From Paenibacillus sp. PL2-23 (GTDB lineage Bacteria; Bacillota; Bacilli; Paenibacillales; Paenibacillaceae): 64,000 bases of DNA. Each line of letters opens with the position of its first letter. Positions within the stretch are counted from its first letter, which is position 1. The notes under the pieces were generated by a model that saw nothing but the letters and a program-made list of their open reading frames with translations, did no database searches and was not told the DNA's origin. The position numbers and the translations under genes were made by a program. This document shows, one piece after another, positions 52,863 through 61,746 of this stretch. Location: positions 261,501 to 325,500 of the forward strand of contig NZ_CP162129.1 of the NCBI RefSeq assembly GCF_040834005.1, read 5' to 3'.

Positions 52863-54698
52863 ATGACGATAAAAACGAGATGGGCGAGCATCGTGGCGGC
52901 TGGGCTGGCGGTGGCTCTATTGGCCGGCTGCGAAGGAACGGGAGAATCGGCGAACGCGGGCCAGCAATCCGGCGCAGCTCTTGCGAGCGGCGGATCAGAG
53001 GCAAGCGGAGACCATCAGGCGGCGACGCTGGCATATGTGAGCGAAATGGACAAGACGGGGATTATGACCTTCAACGTAGCCGTCGATGAAGCGGAATGGC
53101 AGGCTATGCTGGACAATGCGGCAGCGGAAGAATATATATCGGCTGACGTCACCATCAACGGCACAACCATTGAGAATGTTGGGATTCGTCCCAAAGGCAA
53201 CTCCAGCCTCTCCTCTATTGTGCGAGATGAGACAACAGACCGATACAGCTTCAAGATCAAGTTCGATGAATATGTGGAGGGTCAGACGTGGCTCGGCCTC
53301 GACAAGCTTGTGCTGAACAGCAATTTTTCTGACGCGACAAGCATGAAGGAGTATTTGTCATATGACATCATGACCTATATTGGGGTGAACGCGCCGCTGT
53401 TTGCTTATGCGGACATCTCGCTTAACGGCGAGACTTGGGGGCTGTATTTGGCCGTAGAGGATGTGGACAGCGGCTTCCTCCAACGTGTGTACAACGATGA
53501 AGGCGAGCTGTATAAGCCTGAATCCGGCATGGATGCTGGCGGCATGGGTGGAGGAAGACAGCCTGAAGTTGCAATGGAGCCGCCGGCTGGCGCAGCTCCT
53601 GAGAGGAGTAATCAAGAGGGAGGGATAGGCGCTGCCGAAGGAGCGGCTCCAGCTATGCCTGACCGGCAGAATGGCGGCGGTGGAATGAGAGGCATGGCGA
53701 ATAACGGCGTTTCCCTGCAATATACCGATGATGAGATCAGCAGCTACTCCGGGATCTTTGACAATGCGGAGACCAAGACGGATGAGGCCGATCATCAGCG
53801 TGTCATCGAGGCGCTGAAAAATGTGAGTGAAGGCAATGAGCTGGAAACGTATGTGGATGTAGACGCCGTGCTTCGTTATTTTGCAGCGCATACGACAGTC
53901 GTTAATCTCGACAGCTACATTTCTAATATGGGCCACAACTATTATCTCTACGAAAATGATGGCCAAATCAGCATTCTGCCGTGGGACTACAACCTGGCGT
54001 TCGGAGGCTTCCAGTCGAACAGCGCTTCGGCTGTCGTCAACTTCCCGATCGACACCCCTGTCTCAGGCATTAGCATGGAGGAGCGTCCTCTGCTAGCCAA
54101 GCTGCTGGAGGTGCCGGAATACCTCGATACCTATCACGAATATGTGCAGCAAATTGTGGATGGATACTTTGCGGATGGCAAGTTCGCTCAGACAGTAGAT
54201 CAGCTGAGCGCCATGATTACGGAGTATGTGGAGCAAGATCCAACTGCCTTCTACACACTGGAGGAATTTCAAGCGGGCGTCGCGGAGCTGAAGAAGCTGG
54301 GCGAGCTTCGGGCACAGAGCATAAAAGGCCAGCTGGACGGCACCATCCCGTCGACCACTGAAGGACAGGCGAATAATGCCGAGGCGCTGATTGATGCTTC
54401 GTCCATCAACTTACAGGCGCTTGGCTCCCAGGGCGGCGGAGATCGCGGAGGCATGGGGGGCATCGGCGGCATGGGAGGCGCAGGCATGGGCGGTTTGGAC
54501 GGACCGGAAGGCTTCCCCAGCTTGAACGGACTGGACCGCGAGGCAATAAATAAGGCTATGCAGCTCTTACAGGAGGCCGGAGGGACGATGACCGACGAGC
54601 TGAAGGCGCAGCTGCTGGAGCTGGGCTTGACCGAAGAGGGGATAGCTGCGCTTGCGCAGATGGGCAATGGACGTCGGCTGCCCGCCAGCGGCCAGTAG
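52863..54698 (+). CDS. CotH-kinase-like lipoprotein
   Basis: About 611 residues, starting at ATG 52863 after GAAGGGTGATAAC. A lipoprotein signal (VALLAGCEG) puts it on the outer face of the membrane. The CotH domain (about 60-490) shows VGIRPKGNSSL, LNSNFSDATSMKEYLSYDIM, GLYLAVEDVD and the catalytic-type ILPWDYNLAFGGF (Asp at about residue 380). CotH proteins are atypical kinases of spore-coat proteins and some bind polyphosphate or ATP. A Gly/Met/Asn-rich insert (about 230-290) and a Gly/Met-rich tail (about 520-545) are low-complexity linkers. Membrane-bound versions are common in Paenibacillus; the target is unknown. Confidence 0.88.
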   Translation: MTIKTRWASIVAAGLAVALLAGCEGTGESANAGQQSGAALASGGSEASGDHQAATLAYVSEMDKTGIMTFNVAVDEAEWQAMLDNAAAEEYISADVTINGTTIENVGIRPKGNSSLSSIVRDETTDRYSFKIKFDEYVEGQTWLGLDKLVLNSNFSDATSMKEYLSYDIMTYIGVNAPLFAYADISLNGETWGLYLAVEDVDSGFLQRVYNDEGELYKPESGMDAGGMGGGRQPEVAMEPPAGAAPERSNQEGGIGAAEGAAPAMPDRQNGGGGMRGMANNGVSLQYTDDEISSYSGIFDNAETKTDEADHQRVIEALKNVSEGNELETYVDVDAVLRYFAAHTTVVNLDSYISNMGHNYYLYENDGQISILPWDYNLAFGGFQSNSASAVVNFPIDTPVSGISMEERPLLAKLLEVPEYLDTYHEYVQQIVDGYFADGKFAQTVDQLSAMITEYVEQDPTAFYTLEEFQAGVAELKKLGELRAQSIKGQLDGTIPSTTEGQANNAEALIDASSINLQALGSQGGGDRGGMGGIGGMGGAGMGGLDGPEGFPSLNGLDREAINKAMQLLQEAGGTMTDELKAQLLELGLTEEGIAALAQMGNGRRLPASGQ

Positions 54699-54720
54699 TG
54701 CGTATTCACAAAAAGAGTGC

Positions 54721-54932
54721 AGCTCAAGATCGAGAAGAGCAAGATTTATAAGAATTTGGACATATTGGATGACCAGGAGAAGGAAGTTGTGATAGGGCGT
54801 TTCGGGTTGGTGTATGGCGGGGATGAGCGGACGCAGCGGGAGATTGCGGGATTTCGCGGAGCTATGTGAGTCGGATTGAGGAGCGGGCGCTTATGAAACT
54901 GTATCATTAGTTTTATAAGGCGAAGCAGTAGA
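54721..54932 (+). pseudogene. Remnant of the C-terminus of a sporulation sigma factor (SigK/SigE type)
   Basis: One frame gives [32 protein letters not shown] and ERTQREIA; after a break the next frame gives [19 protein letters not shown], a stop codon, then FYKAK. This is sigma region 4 of SigE/SigK proteins, where an unbroken copy would read [18 protein letters not shown]. About 10 bases have been lost at the KELG codons, and the Glu before FYKAK is a stop. Nothing of the rest of the gene is present. It is a dead 3' fragment just after the CotH-like gene. Confidence 0.8.
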
Positions 54933-55154
54933 TTTTATCTTAGCGGACGCTTGAAAATAAGCGTCTGCTTTTTGTATTTCGAGTTAAAGTGCACAAAGTG
55001 AAGGGTGAGTGGGGTCTGCTCGGATGTTCAATTTGAAGGATTTGCTGCTTATTGAGAACATCGAAATATAGGTATAATTGACTAATCATAGTGTAAGTTT
55101 TGGTGTATAATGTATACAAAAGTAACGGAAATTGGGGTATTTGGAGGGGCTAAT

Positions 55155-55520
55155 ATGGCTAGAGGTTTCATAAGTACATTAAATAAAATTGCTAAAGAGG
55201 CTGCTAAAGCACAAAGAGCAGCTGAAAGGTCAAGAAATGCAGCGATTCGAGAACATGAGCGAAACTTAAGACTTCAAAGACAATTCGAGCGTCAAGTGGA
55301 ACGCGACAAAGAACGAGCAATTAAGCAATCCATACGAGACCAAAAAGCATATGAAAAGGAACGGAAAGCCGCATACATTGAAGACAGAAAAGTAGAAACC
55401 AATGACCTTAATGATGAAGTAATATATCGACTCAATGAATTTAAGTCAATTATCAGTGAGACACTTAGTGTGGATGATAATATTTCTTTTAGCTCGTTAT
55501 CCTACAGCATTCGGCGGTGA
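55155..55520 (+). CDS. Small coiled-coil protein, AT-rich gene
   Basis: The start ATG 55155 (MARGFISTLNKIAKEAAK) follows TTTGGAGGGGCTAAT; an upstream ATG at 55110 lacks a site. The 121-residue product is a long charged helix (about 8-90, rich in Arg, Glu, Lys and Gln) with an end reading VDDNISFSSLSYSIRR. The N-terminal pattern recalls the first part of larger proteins with a restriction-endonuclease-like C-terminus, so this may be a truncated version; that link is from memory and weak. Base composition is clearly lower in GC than the genes to the left, suggesting transfer. Confidence 0.55.
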   Translation: MARGFISTLNKIAKEAAKAQRAAERSRNAAIREHERNLRLQRQFERQVERDKERAIKQSIRDQKAYEKERKAAYIEDRKVETNDLNDEVIYRLNEFKSIISETLSVDDNISFSSLSYSIRR

Positions 55521-55526
55521 GGAGTA

Positions 55527-55557
55527 GGCACCTGTATCTTATAGGTGTCATTTTTTT
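55527..55557 (+). terminator. Terminator after the coiled-coil gene
   Basis: A short stem (GCACCT / AGGTGT with one wobble pair) is followed by seven T. Confidence 0.65.
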
Positions 55558-55694
55558 ATTTTGTATTCCTCCCACTATAAAGTAATGTTTTCTCCTGTTT
55601 CCTCACGTATTCTCAATATTTCCTCTAAGGCCCCCTAATTAAATTGGAGTCCTCGTCCCCAATAATCTACAATGAAATGAGGGAGATGATTGGG

Positions 55695-56015
55695 ATGAGG
55701 AAACGGATGAATGAGGAGACCAAGGTGAGGATCGTCAAGGAGGCGATCTCTGGTGTGAAGGTGGGCGTATTGGCTCGATTGTACGACTTGCACCCGGAAA
55801 CGGTTCGAACATGGGTAAGGGAACATCGGGAGTCTATCCCTCCAGAAGAGATTCCCTTGACGGATGAGCATCTGGAAGAGCTCAAGCGACTTCAAGATGT
55901 GGAAGATCGCTATGAAAAGGCCATTAAGGTACTTGGCGAGAAAGAGCTGGAAATCGAGATTCTGCGTGATCTCCTAAAAAAGAAGAACCCCGCTTACCAG
56001 AAAGACTTGAGGTAG
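55695..56015 (+). CDS. IS3 OrfA, HTH transposase subunit
   Basis: This protein of about 106 residues has an N-terminal helix-turn-helix (KEAISGVKVGVLARLYDLHP, about 13-32) and a leucine-rich helix at the C-terminus. It binds the element ends. The start ATG 55695 is chosen for the GGGAG about 10 bases upstream. The slippery heptamer A AAA AAG at 55976-55982 lies in phase near its end, so a -1 slip would join it to OrfB. Confidence 0.88.
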   Translation: MRKRMNEETKVRIVKEAISGVKVGVLARLYDLHPETVRTWVREHRESIPPEEIPLTDEHLEELKRLQDVEDRYEKAIKVLGEKELEIEILRDLLKKKNPAYQKDLR

Positions 56016-56050
56016 CAGAACCATTCATTGAGCGGGGAGAGGCAGCAGCA

Positions 56051-56947
56051 TTGGTTCTGCGCATTCTAGATATATCGGAATCCACGTACTACGCACGTAA
56101 GAAAAGAGAAGTTCAGCCTACGCCATCAGCTGCTACAGGCCAAAGAGGACGGCCGTTACCTGGCCATACCTACACGTTCTGCGGCATACCGAAGAGTGAC
56201 GAAGAGATCAAGGAAAGGCTCATGGAATTTGTGGAAGGTGAGGAGCACGTGTACGGCTACAAGATGCTCACCGAGTGTCTGCGTGATGACCCCTACAAGC
56301 TCAAGATCAACAAGAAGAAGGTCTACCGCCTCTGCAAAGAGCTCGGCATCTTACAGAAGGCGTGGGACCGCAAATCACCCCATCCGCGGAGACTGCCAAA
56401 GAACCGTCTCATCACAGGTCGCAACCAACTTTGGCAAATGGACATCAAGTACGGGTATGCCATCGGCGTCGAACGATTCTTTTTCGTTCTGTCCATTATT
56501 GATGTGTTCGATCGCGTTGTAGTTGGACAGTACAGAGGGGCAGCTTGTAAAGCCAGTCACGCTGTACAGACGCTTAATCAGGCGCTGCAGGACCGCATAA
56601 CGGAAGGAGAACCGATGCCCGTAATTCGCACCGATAATGGCCCGCAGTTCGTCAGCCAACTGTTTGGGGACATGTGTGAGTCTCTGGGGATGGAACACGA
56701 GCGCATCCCACCAAGAACACCAGATTTGAACGCCTACATTGAATCCTTTCACAGCATTCTAGAGCGTAATCTGTTCCGCAGAAAAACGTTCATGACCCTG
56801 GAAGAAGCCTACAAATCGCTGGATACGTACATGGACTTCTATAACAACCGCCGGAAGCACGGCAGCTTGAGAAACATGCCGCCAGCGAGGTACTCCGAGT
56901 GGATCATGACGCTTGAGGATACCACCTCTTTTCATAAAGCGATGTAA
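56051..56947 (+). CDS. IS3 OrfB, DDE integrase-type transposase
   Basis: The rve-type catalytic core has its acidic residues in LWQMDIKYGYA (Asp), VIRTDNGPQFVS (Asp) and AYIESFHSILERN (Glu). An HTH_21-like region (DEEIKERLMEFVEGEEHVYG) precedes it. The frame is -1 to orfA and open back to the A AAA AAG site at 55976, reading KKEEPRLPERLEVAEPFIER without a stop, as required for an OrfAB fusion. The TTG at 56051 is only the first possible independent start. Confidence 0.92.
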   Translation: MVLRILDISESTYYARKKREVQPTPSAATGQRGRPLPGHTYTFCGIPKSDEEIKERLMEFVEGEEHVYGYKMLTECLRDDPYKLKINKKKVYRLCKELGILQKAWDRKSPHPRRLPKNRLITGRNQLWQMDIKYGYAIGVERFFFVLSIIDVFDRVVVGQYRGAACKASHAVQTLNQALQDRITEGEPMPVIRTDNGPQFVSQLFGDMCESLGMEHERIPPRTPDLNAYIESFHSILERNLFRRKTFMTLEEAYKSLDTYMDFYNNRRKHGSLRNMPPARYSEWIMTLEDTTSFHKAM

Positions 56948-57018
56948 GAATGCGAAAAAACGAGCTACTCTACGAAAGACTGTATTCTGGTGGACAGGAC
57001 TCCTGATTAAGGGGGCCT

Positions 57019-57373
57019 ATACGTTTCAACTTTGACAGCTTGAGCGTTAAATATGGAGAATGTGGCCTAGGCAACTGACTGAAGTCAGAGCGTAGGCGGG
57101 AATAGAGCTTAGGATGTCAGATTCCAAAACTGTGGATAATTCGTTATGATCGCACAGTTGGATATCCACATTCACCCTCGGGGTTTACCCTCCCATGTCA
57201 CGCTGGGTCTATGCCCTTATATTCCTTCGTTCTACCTCTCAAGGGGTGGATGCCGATTCTTGCTCCTTTACAGGGTCGTTGCCCTTATGGATTGTAGTCC
57301 TTCGGCTGCTCCAGTGCTTCCGTTGTCTTAGCTATTGATTGAGTTTATCGTGAGTTAACAGGTCATGCTTTGA
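57019..57373. other. Non-coding stretch between the IS3 element and the IS110 transposase gene
   Basis: No gene is seen. It contains several short inverted stretches and GGGCATAGACCC-like text on the minus strand. It is directly downstream of the IS110-type transposase gene and probably belongs to that element's non-coding end, where some IS110-family members encode their bridge RNA. No fold was computed. Confidence 0.35.
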
Positions 57374-58670
57374 TTAAGCTGCCATTTGTATCTGAGCTTG
57401 ACGAACCGGCCCTATTACATCATTTGCATCGTATTCTTTCTGCTGTGTTCCTAACGTGAAAAGAATTCGGATAAGCTTTCCACATAATGCGATGATGGAC
57501 TGTTTCTTCTTCAGCGGGTTCTGACTTCTCGTCGTATAGTAATGATGAAGCGCCTTGAACGCAGGATTCTTAGCCACCATCGGCATCACGGCCCGAAACA
57601 GCAGCGCTCGTAGACGCGAGCGCCCTCGCTTGCTTATTCCGGTCCTACCCTTTCTCTTGCCGGAGCTATTTTCTTTCAAGTTCAGACCGGCTAAACGAAT
57701 GATTTGCTGCCCATGGTCGTAGTTGTGGATATCCCCAACTTCAGCCAGAAACCCTGCTACCGTCACCACTCCGACGCCTGGCACCGACAACATCTGTGCA
57801 GTGCCCGGAATACTCTCGAGGATCTCCAGCACCTTTGCCATGGTTGTCTCGAGCTGCTCGCTAAACAAGTCGTATTGTTGCAACAAGACGGCCAGTTCAA
57901 TTCGAGCTGCCTCTACGCCCTCTGTAAGACCGATTGAGGTGGCGGCTGTAGCCACGAGCTTCTCCGCCCGCTTTATGCCTACTCCTCGTTTCACTTCTGT
58001 CCTCCAATGCTCTAGGACGACCCTGGAGCCCTTAGCCCTAATCTCAGCGGGCAGCGGAAACGCTCTGAGCGTCATAAGCGATGCCTTGCCTTCCCAGACT
58101 TTGAAGACACTTGTGTACTCCGGGAAGAAGCGGTCAAACCAATTGACGATACGACCTTTAACTTGCGTTAGGCTTACCGACATCTTTTCTCGGAGATTCA
58201 TTAGAATCCGGAGATCTGCATACTCTTTTGTCGGCAGATTCGGTTCAGAGTACTTTCCATTGCGAATGAGATCGGCGATGACTTTCGCGTCCTTGTAGTC
58301 GCTCTTCGTCTGCGAGTTATCTTCTAACTCTTTGCTTTTATTTGACGTGGTGCGGATTAACGATAACGATTTTAATACCTTGCTCCTTCAGGTACGCTGC
58401 TAATGGGAACCACTAGTGCCCGGTGGGCTCAATTCCAAAGACGATCTCCGTCTTTTCATGAGCTTGTTTAAGCTCCTTCATCCAAGTCGCAAGTTTCATC
58501 AGCCCGCTCGCATCATTGTGGAACGTACAGTCTTTTCCGAGTTCAATACCGCGGAAATCTACTGCCCGAGCCACATGAATCTTCTTCGCGATGTCTGCTC
58601 CTACTACGAGCGTTGAATCGGTAATTTGTGTAATACGTTGAATCTGTTTCTGCTTAAGTTTATACTTCAT
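57374..58670 (-). pseudogene. IS110-family transposase, broken by a nonsense codon and a frameshift
   Basis: The N-terminal part (58670-58413) reads LVVGADIAKKIHVARAVDFR, the RuvC-like DEDD domain start, and stops at EPTGH followed by TAG, where relatives have a Tyr (GHYWFPLAAYL). Reading continues in frame as WFPLAAYLKEQGIKIVIVN, then one extra base after HHVK shifts the frame. From there it reads SKELEDNSQTKSDYKDAKVI and on through the Tnp_20 part (SVPGVGVVTVAGFLAEVGD, about 58201-57374), with the conserved Ser near the C-terminus in the RLAGLNLKENSSGK region. At least two lesions make it inactive. It is an IS110-type serine-assisted DEDD recombinase by family. Confidence 0.9.
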
Positions 58671-58805
58671 GTTGAGCGTCTCTTTCGTATGTGGGATTGT
58701 TCTTGCCGGAACGTTTCCCAGTATACAAGAGGTGCTTTTTTCGTTCAAAGCTCAAATTACTTCATTACAGGAATGGCTCTATTTTTATTTTAATGGGATG
58801 CGCAA

Positions 58806-58846
58806 AAAAAGCTGGCGCCGGCTGAGGACCGAAGGCAGCTTTTAGT
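58806..58846 (-). terminator. Terminator after the acyltransferase gene
   Basis: On the minus strand AAAAGCTG pairs with CAGCTTTT around a GC-rich inner loop and a run of seven T follows. Confidence 0.75.
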
Positions 58847-58877
58847 CTAATCATCTAGTACTCATATTATATTCCAC

Positions 58878-59447
58878 TTAACTATATAGATACTTTCGGA
58901 GCCATCTTTTTGGAGGTGGTGTGAGTTCCTTGATCGTAGTCGCAGGAATGCCAGCAGCCAACACATTCGGCGGAATGTCTTTCGTTACCACGCTGCCTGC
59001 ACCGATAACTGAATTGTCACCGATAGTTACACCAGGTAATATAACAACTCCACGCGATATCCAGACGTTCCTTCCAATATTTATTTCCTTGCAACTAATC
59101 TCATCATTAGCATCTACCGAGTGAAAATTTGAATCAATTATGTTGACTAGTGGTCCTATAATAGTGTTCTTCCCGATAGTTATCTTTTTCGTACATCCGA
59201 TGTCAAAACCATAGTTAATGAATACATTATCATGTATTGTTAATTCTGCCTGTTGAAATACGACAACCGAAGAACCTATTCTTTCGCCATTCATAATTAA
59301 GTTCGATCCGATATTAAGCGTTCCTTTGTTGACTACACTTACCTTTCCATTGACCCGGACAATTCCTTTTGTAGAAGTTGCCTTTCTCCCTACTTGTATG
59401 AATCCCTTACTTCTTGTTAGAAACTCGCGGAACAGCGCCAGTTGCAT
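58878..59447 (-). CDS. Left-handed beta-helix acyltransferase (O-acetyltransferase)
   Basis: This 189-residue protein has hexapeptide repeats from about residue 40 to 170 (IGKNTIIGPLVNIID, IGRNVWISRGVVILPGVTIG, IGAGSVVTKDI), the left-handed beta-helix of the maltose/serine O-acetyltransferase and WcaF-like families. It likely acetylates a sugar of a cell-surface glycan with acetyl-CoA. ATG follows GGAGGGATGAT, 22 bases after the glycosyltransferase stop, so the pair forms an operon. Composition is AT-rich. Confidence 0.87.
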   Translation of the reverse strand: MQLALFREFLTRSKGFIQVGRKATSTKGIVRVNGKVSVVNKGTLNIGSNLIMNGERIGSSVVVFQQAELTIHDNVFINYGFDIGCTKKITIGKNTIIGPLVNIIDSNFHSVDANDEISCKEINIGRNVWISRGVVILPGVTIGDNSVIGAGSVVTKDIPPNVLAAGIPATTIKELTPPPKRWLRKYLYS

Positions 59448-59469
59448 ATCATCCCTCCATAGTCTGGCT

Positions 59470-60480
59470 TTACGACTCCCTGTTGTTTTGAAAGAAACGG
59501 CTGTATATGAAATGTAATTCTCGCATTACGTTCTCGTTTCCAGTGGCCAAATCCATTAACATATTTGCTTCTTTCATTTGAATATCTTGTTTTGACCATC
59601 GATAAAATAAAAGTGTATCCAATCTCATAAACTTTTCGCAAAAGTATACCGTATTTTCTCGGAGATTCTTTACGATATCATTCCACGTGCCTCTTGGATG
59701 AGTTTGGTGGTAATTTACTGCCAATGGGTTAAAGATCAGTTCCCCACCGTTATCAATAAGACGATAACTCAGTTCCGTGTCTTCCATTCCCCAACCTTTA
59801 AATCGCTCGTCAAACAAACCTGTTTCTAGCAGGAAAGATTTATTTAGAGACATATTGGCGGTTGTACCTAAAAGCCATTTGAAATGAAAGTTTTTCAAGT
59901 CTTTCCCGTAATCTCGGAAATAATCCGGGAAATTATCATGACCATCGTTCATTTGAAAACGAGAGACCTTGTTATAATCAAATGTTTCTAGGTCCTCAGG
60001 GAATACTAATTGAATTGGAGACTCAGGATAAAGCTTTGGAATAATGTCTGTATTCTTTTTAATAATCTCCAATAGATCTTTCTGTTTGATAGAGATATTT
60101 TTCTTAAGAATCGTTAGGAGCGTATGTTTCCAACCAATTACGATTGATTTTTCACCGCCCTCACTAATTGAACGATTATGTTCTTCAATGAAGGAAGGCG
60201 AAACAATCCTATCATCGTCATTAAATAGGATTACGTCTCCTTCCGATGCTTCAATCCCTTTATTCCTAGCAATTGATCTACCGCTATTATTGATCTTAAT
60301 GTATTTCAGATTAAGTTTATTTTTATAGCGTTTAGCAACTGTTTCACTTTCGTCGGTGCTTCCATCGTTAATTACGACAATCTCAAAATTCGAATTTGTT
60401 TGGCTGCAGAAAGAAGCTAGCGTTAGCTCGAGATAATCCGCTTTGTTATATGTGGGCATGATAACACTGACATTTTTCAT
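59470..60480 (-). CDS. Family 2 glycosyltransferase
   Basis: This 336-residue GT-A enzyme begins VSVIMPTYNKADYLELTLAS; the DxD-like metal site is VILFNDDDRIVSP (about 84-96). A C-terminal segment, FDERFKGWGMEDTELSYRLI (about 225-244), is the ED-containing motif of chondroitin-polymerase/galactosyltransferase-type GT2 proteins. It transfers an unknown sugar from a nucleotide donor in polysaccharide or wall-glycan synthesis. ATG follows AAGGAGAAAGAGCA. With the acyltransferase it is all that is left of a glycan locus between two IS elements. Confidence 0.9.
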   Translation of the reverse strand: MKNVSVIMPTYNKADYLELTLASFCSQTNSNFEIVVINDGSTDESETVAKRYKNKLNLKYIKINNSGRSIARNKGIEASEGDVILFNDDDRIVSPSFIEEHNRSISEGGEKSIVIGWKHTLLTILKKNISIKQKDLLEIIKKNTDIIPKLYPESPIQLVFPEDLETFDYNKVSRFQMNDGHDNFPDYFRDYGKDLKNFHFKWLLGTTANMSLNKSFLLETGLFDERFKGWGMEDTELSYRLIDNGGELIFNPLAVNYHQTHPRGTWNDIVKNLRENTVYFCEKFMRLDTLLFYRWSKQDIQMKEANMLMDLATGNENVMRELHFIYSRFFQNNRES

Positions 60481-60571
60481 TGCTCTTTCTCCTTTCTGGA
60501 CTCAAGTACATAATAATTATGACCTTAGGAAGGCAAATGAACTATAACCCTTATGTATTATCTGCCCGTTA

Positions 60572-60609
60572 TATATAAAGTCGGCGCCTTCGTGAAAAGA
60601 CGCCGACAC
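60572..60609 (-). terminator. Terminator-like hairpin upstream of the glycosyltransferase
   Basis: GTCGGCG / CGCCGAC with a 14-base loop; read on the minus strand it ends in TTTATATATA. It may have ended a gene formerly located to the right. Confidence 0.6.
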
Positions 60610-60864
60610 TTTATCGCGACAGAATGTACGTGTAGCACGGAATATTTCCGAGAGTCGAGCATGAACTTGCTAATTTGTATAGCAACCAGTATCAACACCT
60701 CACAGTTTGATCAGGTTAGCTATTCGACACGTATTCTCAAGAATGATGCTGGAATGTAACTCAGCGAGTGATAATACACGAGCCCGGTGATGACGTTTGG
60801 CGTCCCCGCAGCCATTGACAGGAGGCGGTGTTTCCATGTTAACAGTTGGGATGTTTGGTTCGGG
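60610..60864. other. Left flank of the IS21 element, no recognisable gene
   Basis: About 250 bases with no supported gene. Joined across the IS21 insertion with 63422 onwards, one minus-strand frame stays open for about 110 codons but has a stop near each end and matches no family known to me. Confidence 0.4.
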
Positions 60865-61002
60865 TGTGTTTTGTCAAGTAGATTTCCCTGGTTTGGTCAT
60901 CGCTTTTTCCCTGGTCTAATCATCGACTTTTCCTTGGTGTAATCATCAGGAATTCCCTGGTCTAATCATCAGAATTCCCTGCTGAATTTCCAGTGGTCTC
61001 GG

Positions 61003-61746
61003 TCATTTTTGGCGCATGAGTGCGTGCTTTAGGCGGTAGCTTTCCCCCTCGAATACAACAAGCTGTCCATGGTGAGCCAGTCGGTCTATCATGGCCGCCG
61101 CCATCTGGTCGTCCGTAAAAATGCTCCCCCATTTGGAGAACTCTAGATTAGTCGTCAGCACCAGGCTCCGGCGCTCGTAACTCGATGCTATCACCTGAAA
61201 AAGCAATTGAGCTTCCTCTCGGTCCATCGGCAGGTAGCCCCACTCATCAATAATGACAAGCTCCGCCTTCTCCAAGTCTTTCATTGTTCGCTCAAGCGTG
61301 CCGGCACGCTTGCTCTCGCTCAGACGTGTGACTAAGGTCGCCGCCGTGAAGAAACGCGTTGCCATACCCAATGTACATGCCTTTACGCCTAAGGCAATCG
61401 CCAGATGTGTCTTCCCTGTGCCAACAGGACCGAACAGGACAAGATTTTTCTTGTCACGGACAAACTGACACGAGGTCAGTTCGTCCGTACTTAATGTCGT
61501 TGGGAGACGCAATGAATGGAATTCATAGTCTTCCAGCGTCTTGCGAATGGGGAAGGCAGCTCGTTGGAATAAGCGCGCTTTGCGCAGGCGTTCTCGGTGC
61601 TCTAGTTCTTCCCGGAACACCTGGTGTAAAAACTCCTCCTGCTTTGGGGTCGCCTCCAGATCACACAGCCGTACGGCATTCTGGCTCAAGATCAGTTGCT
61701 TGCAAAATTGAGAGATTTCACTTCGAATATGGCTTCGGTCCATCAT
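61003..61746 (-). CDS. istB: IS21 helper ATPase IstB
   Basis: This 247-residue AAA+ ATPase has Walker A (LFGPVGTGKTHLAIALG, about 105-121) and Walker B (LVIIDEWGYLPMD, about 164-176), and an N-terminal IstB domain. It assembles on DNA and delivers IstA to the target. Its start overlaps the istA stop by 4 bases. Full length. Confidence 0.95.
   Translation of the reverse strand: MMDRSHIRSEISQFCKQLILSQNAVRLCDLEATPKQEEFLHQVFREELEHRERLRKARLFQRAAFPIRKTLEDYEFHSLRLPTTLSTDELTSCQFVRDKKNLVLFGPVGTGKTHLAIALGVKACTLGMATRFFTAATLVTRLSESKRAGTLERTMKDLEKAELVIIDEWGYLPMDREEAQLLFQVIASSYERRSLVLTTNLEFSKWGSIFTDDQMAAAMIDRLAHHGQLVVFEGESYRLKHALMRQK

Larger units (their letters stand above)
55628..57018 (+). mobile_element. 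IS3-family insertion sequence
   Basis: About 1.39 kb, bounded by imperfect inverted repeats that begin AGGCCCCCTAAT at the left and AGGCCCCCTTAAT (reverse strand) at the right, with a shared GGAGTCCT further in. It holds two overlapping-frame genes, orfA and orfB, with a frameshift signal. No convincing target duplication was found. Both genes look whole, so it may be active. Confidence 0.85.

Noticed and set aside
60838..60864. A short ORF with AGGAGG that IS21 interrupts (MLTVGMFGSG when rejoined)
   Set aside because: It would be only 26 codons when restored and matches nothing; chance cannot be excluded.
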